The notes below the pieces were generated by a model. The model saw nothing but the letters and a program-made list of their open reading frames with translations, was not told the DNA's origin and searched no databases. This document shows positions 6,511 through 8,958 of a DNA stretch of 8,958 bases, piece after piece; positions within the stretch are counted from its first letter, which is position 1; each line of letters starts with the position of its first letter. This stretch comes from Bacteroidota bacterium (lineage in GTDB: Bacteria; Bacteroidota; Bacteroidia; NS11-12g; UBA955), in the NCBI GenBank assembly GCA_008081305.1, contig VMCP01000196.1:1-8958 (forward strand), given 5' to 3'. Made by a program: the position numbers and the translations under genes.

Positions 6511-6623
6511 AAGTTTCTGGTTTCTAGTCCCTGGTTTCTTGAAACTTGGAACTTGGAACTTTAGATTTTGAACTAGCTGCTGGCAACTAGAGACCAGAAA
6601 CTAGAAACCAACAACCAGAAACC
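6511..6623. repeat. Complex inverted/direct repeat spacer between convergent genes
   Basis: The convergent spacer is built from short degenerate modules. TGGTTTCTAGT (6518-6528) is exactly complementary to ACTAGAAACCA (6600-6610), an 11-bp arm. The complementarity continues inward with mismatches between 6526-6538 and 6590-6602. CAAGTTTC (6510-6517) also pairs exactly with GAAACTTG (6541-6548). The centre carries tandem GAACTTG-type units (GAAACTTG, GAACTTG, GAACTTT at 6541-6562). GTTTCTGGTT occurs at 6513-6522 and inverted at 6613-6622. A transcript from either strand would fold into a long imperfect hairpin, so it can serve as a bidirectional terminator for the 5821 gene and parE. Similar TTGGAACTT-type intergenic repeats are familiar from Bacteroidota genomes, from memory. 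Confidence 0.8.
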
Positions 6624-8489
6624 CTAAGAAGCGACATCTAGGTCGTTCTTCTCCACTACCAGATTATCGATGATGAACTCTTGGCGATCCGGAGTATTCT
6701 TACCCATGTAATACTTCAACAGCTTTTCGATTTCTGAGTCTCGCTTCAAAATAACCGGTTCCAAGCGGATATCTTCACCAATAAAACCAGCAAATTCATT
6801 GGGCGATATCTCCCCTAACCCTTTGAAACGGGTAATCTCTGGTTTTGGGCCTAATTTTTCTATGGCTTCGATACGCTCTTGCTCGTTGTAACAATAGATG
6901 GTTTCTTTTTTGTTGCGGACACGGAATAATGGCGTCTGCAAAATATACAAATGACCATTCCTCACTAAGTCTGGAAAGAATTGCAAAAAGAAGGTCATCA
7001 ACAGTAATCGAATGTGCATTCCATCTACATCGGCATCTGTTGCAATTACGATTTTATTGTACCGTAAATCATCCAATGACTCTTCTATATTCAAGGCATG
7101 CTGAAGCAGATTGAACTCTTCGTTTTCGTAGACTACTTTCTTTTTCAATCCGTAACAGTTTAATGGCTTACCTCTTAAACTAAATACTGCTTGAACGCTG
7201 GTATTTCTGCTTTTCGTAATACTACCAGAAGCCGAATCACCCTCGGTAATAAACAGGGTTGTTTCGTGATGCTCATCCTTTTTTGTATCGGTGAAATGGA
7301 CACGACAATCACGAAGTTTCTTGTTGTGCAAATTGGCACGTTTAGCTCTATCTTTGGCAAGTTTTTGGACCCCTGCCATATCCTTTCTTTCGCGCTCATT
7401 TTGAAGGATTTTCTTCAACAATGCATCGGCTACATTAGCATTTTGATGCAAATGATCATCCACGTATTTCTTTACGAATTCGAGCATGGCAGATTTCAAA
7501 GTGGTTCCGCCTGGCTCCATTTCAGTAGAACCTAATTTGGTTTTGGTTTGACTCTCAAACACGGGTTCTACCACACGTATACTCACAGCAGCTGTAATGG
7601 ATGAGCGAATATCAGAGGGATCAAAATTCTTCCCGTAAAAATCACGGATCGTCCTCACCAATGCTTCCTTAAACGCTTGAAGATGGGTTCCACCCTGGGT
7701 CGTGTATTGTCCATTTACGAAAGAATAATACTCTTCACCGTAAGCTTCCGTATGTGTAAAAGCGATTTCAAAATCCTCCGCTTGCAAATGAACGTTGGGG
7801 TAAAGTGCATTTTCCGGATTTACTTTACTCTCCAATAAATCCAACAGCCCTCTTCGGGATGCAAATGACTCCCCATTGTAATGTATGGTTAGTTTACTAT
7901 TGAGGTAGGTATAATTCTTAACCTGTTCGCGGATAAAATCCTGGATAAAACGGTAATTCTTAAAAACGGTTGCATCTGGTTCGAACGTAATACGTGTACC
8001 GTTTCTTTCCGTGGTGTCTGCTTCTTTTGCATCATTTGTGAGCTCACCACGTTCAAATTCCGCTAATTTGGTTTTACCCTCTCGGAAACTCTCTACTTTG
8101 AAATAAGTACTTAAAGCATTAACGGCCTTAGTACCTACTCCATTCAATCCGACAGATTTCTGAAATGCGCGACTATCGTATTTACCTCCTGTATTAATTT
8201 TAGAGACACAATCTATGACTTTCCCCAAAGGAATTCCACGACCGTAATCACGAATCATGACGGTTTTTTCATCGATTTTTACATCGATACGCTTACCATG
8301 ACCCATCACATGTTCATCGATGGAGTTATCAATGACTTCTTTGATTAAAACGTAAATACCATCATCGGGAGATTTACCATCGCCCAACTTACCGATGTAC
8401 ATACCCGGACGCAATCGGATATGCTCTTTCCAATCGAGGCTCCTGATTTCATTTTCGGTATACTGTGCATTGTTCGGATTTTCGCTCAT
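6624..8489 (-). CDS. parE: DNA topoisomerase IV subunit B (ParE)
   Basis: This 621-residue GHKL ATPase/TOPRIM subunit would work with ParC to decatenate daughter chromosomes and relax supercoils in the cytoplasm. Motifs appear in order: RPGMYIG (27-33); EVIDNSIDEH (51-60, Glu51 the general base); DYGRGIP (81-87, the usual Asn replaced by Tyr); GLNGVGTKAVNALS (114-127, the ATP lid); and QTKTKLG (314-320, ATP-contacting lysine of the transducer). The TOPRIM domain has EGDSA (416-420), RGKPLN (439-444) and DADVDG (485-490). RFKGLGEI (554-561) follows. The length lacks the large TOPRIM insertion of Gram-negative GyrB, and RGKPLN with MHIRLLLMTFF favours the Bacteroidota ParE branch over GyrB. The start ATG at 8487-8489 is well placed before the first helix. 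parC is not adjacent: the next gene downstream is convergent. A divergent gene begins 82 bases upstream. Confidence 0.93.
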   Translation of the reverse strand: MSENPNNAQYTENEIRSLDWKEHIRLRPGMYIGKLGDGKSPDDGIYVLIKEVIDNSIDEHVMGHGKRIDVKIDEKTVMIRDYGRGIPLGKVIDCVSKINTGGKYDSRAFQKSVGLNGVGTKAVNALSTYFKVESFREGKTKLAEFERGELTNDAKEADTTERNGTRITFEPDATVFKNYRFIQDFIREQVKNYTYLNSKLTIHYNGESFASRRGLLDLLESKVNPENALYPNVHLQAEDFEIAFTHTEAYGEEYYSFVNGQYTTQGGTHLQAFKEALVRTIRDFYGKNFDPSDIRSSITAAVSIRVVEPVFESQTKTKLGSTEMEPGGTTLKSAMLEFVKKYVDDHLHQNANVADALLKKILQNERERKDMAGVQKLAKDRAKRANLHNKKLRDCRVHFTDTKKDEHHETTLFITEGDSASGSITKSRNTSVQAVFSLRGKPLNCYGLKKKVVYENEEFNLLQHALNIEESLDDLRYNKIVIATDADVDGMHIRLLLMTFFLQFFPDLVRNGHLYILQTPLFRVRNKKETIYCYNEQERIEAIEKLGPKPEITRFKGLGEISPNEFAGFIGEDIRLEPVILKRDSEIEKLLKYYMGKNTPDRQEFIIDNLVVEKNDLDVAS

Positions 8490-8571
8490 CTATACAAGAA
8501 TACGACAGAATAACAATCTGCTGTACCCAAGTTTTAAACAACTTAACATCTGAATTATTAACTTGCGACCC

Positions 8572-8958
8572 ATGAAACGATGGTATGGTTTTTTATTGCC
8601 TTTAACCCTAACAGCACTAGGCTGTAACAGCGAAATTGATCGACAATTAAAAGAAATTGATTCCTTATACCCTTACATTGAACCAAGCATTGTTTTAGAT
8701 AGCCTTCCAAGATCAACGGACAGTTTATTAATGGCTTTTGGTAAACAACATCCCAAGCACAAACGTTCAGAGAATTTTGTGCATCGCGCCATTGATATAA
8801 AGCTAAAAAAGGGCATGCATTTACAAGCAGCAAAATGGGCTGTTTACTATTTGGAAACCTTTAAAAGCAACCCTACTCACAGATTGGAAAATGCCGTAAT
8901 GGGAGCCCACCATTTCGAACAACATCAAGTTTTTGATCAAGCCCTCAAACTCTATAAA
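8572..8958 (+). CDS. Lipoprotein with helical, TPR-like content, 3' end cut by window edge
   Basis: The first 129 codons of a larger gene are visible, in frame to the last base with no stop. The N-terminus is a textbook lipoprotein signal peptide: MKRWYGFLLPLTLTALGC, with the lipobox ALGC and Cys18. The mature sequence is helix-forming. Segments such as AAKWAVYYLETFKSN (about 86-100) and HHFEQHQVFDQALKLYK (113-129) have the Ala/Leu/Tyr/Phe spacing of tetratricopeptide-like repeats, a tentative call because the repeats are incomplete. The start follows an 82-base divergent spacer shared with parE. That spacer contains an imperfect promoter-like TAACTTG (8558-8564, one T short of TAnnTTTG) and an AAGTT-N6-AACTT dyad (8529-8544). 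The function is unknown; it is probably an envelope-anchored protein. Confidence 0.8.
   Translation, partial: MKRWYGFLLPLTLTALGCNSEIDRQLKEIDSLYPYIEPSIVLDSLPRSTDSLLMAFGKQHPKHKRSENFVHRAIDIKLKKGMHLQAAKWAVYYLETFKSNPTHRLENAVMGAHHFEQHQVFDQALKLYK

Noticed and set aside
6511..6623. CRISPR array
   Set aside because: The repeats are short, degenerate, partly inverted and have no uniform spacers.
6845..7535. Several open frames on both strands inside parE
   Set aside because: All lie within the intact ParE frame, which carries every expected motif.
8558..8833. Minus-strand open frame opposite the last gene
   Set aside because: It lies antisense to a lipoprotein with a canonical lipobox and has no recognisable features of its own.
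1..8958. A novel defence, secretion or mobile system
   Set aside because: No nuclease, helicase, toxin-antitoxin pair, transposase or integrase is visible, and the recognised genes are unrelated housekeeping or envelope functions.

Overview
The window looks like ordinary chromosomal DNA from a member of the Bacteroidota, most likely a flavobacterium-like lineage. Four things point there: a ParE-type topoisomerase subunit with Bacteroidota-style motifs (RGKPLN, DYGRGIP), a GSCFA-domain protein, a carboxypeptidase-like regulatory-domain protein, and promoter-like TAnnTTTG elements with few Shine-Dalgarno sequences. Base composition is moderately AT-rich and even. No transposase, phage gene, tRNA, rRNA or CRISPR array was seen.

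Layout: (1) Bases 1-2167, minus strand, hold the N-terminal two thirds of a fused adenosylcobalamin-dependent acyl-CoA mutase (IcmF type): a B12 domain, a MeaB/ArgK-like GTPase and the start of the mutase domain. The rest lies beyond the left edge. (2) Divergent from it, at 2285-2929, is a lipoprotein of unknown function. A clear hairpin follows, then a GSCFA-domain (SGNH-like) protein at 3025-4011. (3) An unknown lipoprotein on the minus strand (3959-4543) overlaps the end of the GSCFA gene tail to tail by 53 bases. Its start codon is only 6 bases from the start codon of a divergent two-domain chromate-transporter family gene (4550-5791). (4) That transporter is followed after 29 bases, which hold two competing hairpins, by a secreted protein with a carboxypeptidase-like regulatory domain (5821-6504). 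(5) A convergent intergenic spacer rich in inverted and direct repeats (6505-6623) separates it from parE on the minus strand (6624-8489). (6) Divergent from parE, the right edge holds the start of a helical lipoprotein (8572 onward).

The genes do not form one pathway. The window mixes branched-chain/short-chain acyl-CoA metabolism, chromosome decatenation, inorganic anion transport and several cell-envelope proteins. Four of the eight genes have an exported N-terminus (three lipoproteins and one Sec-secreted protein). I see no convincing new multi-gene system. The most unusual aspects are the tight packing around 3959-4570 and the structured repeat spacer at 6505-6623. No gene-free stretch exceeds about 120 bases.
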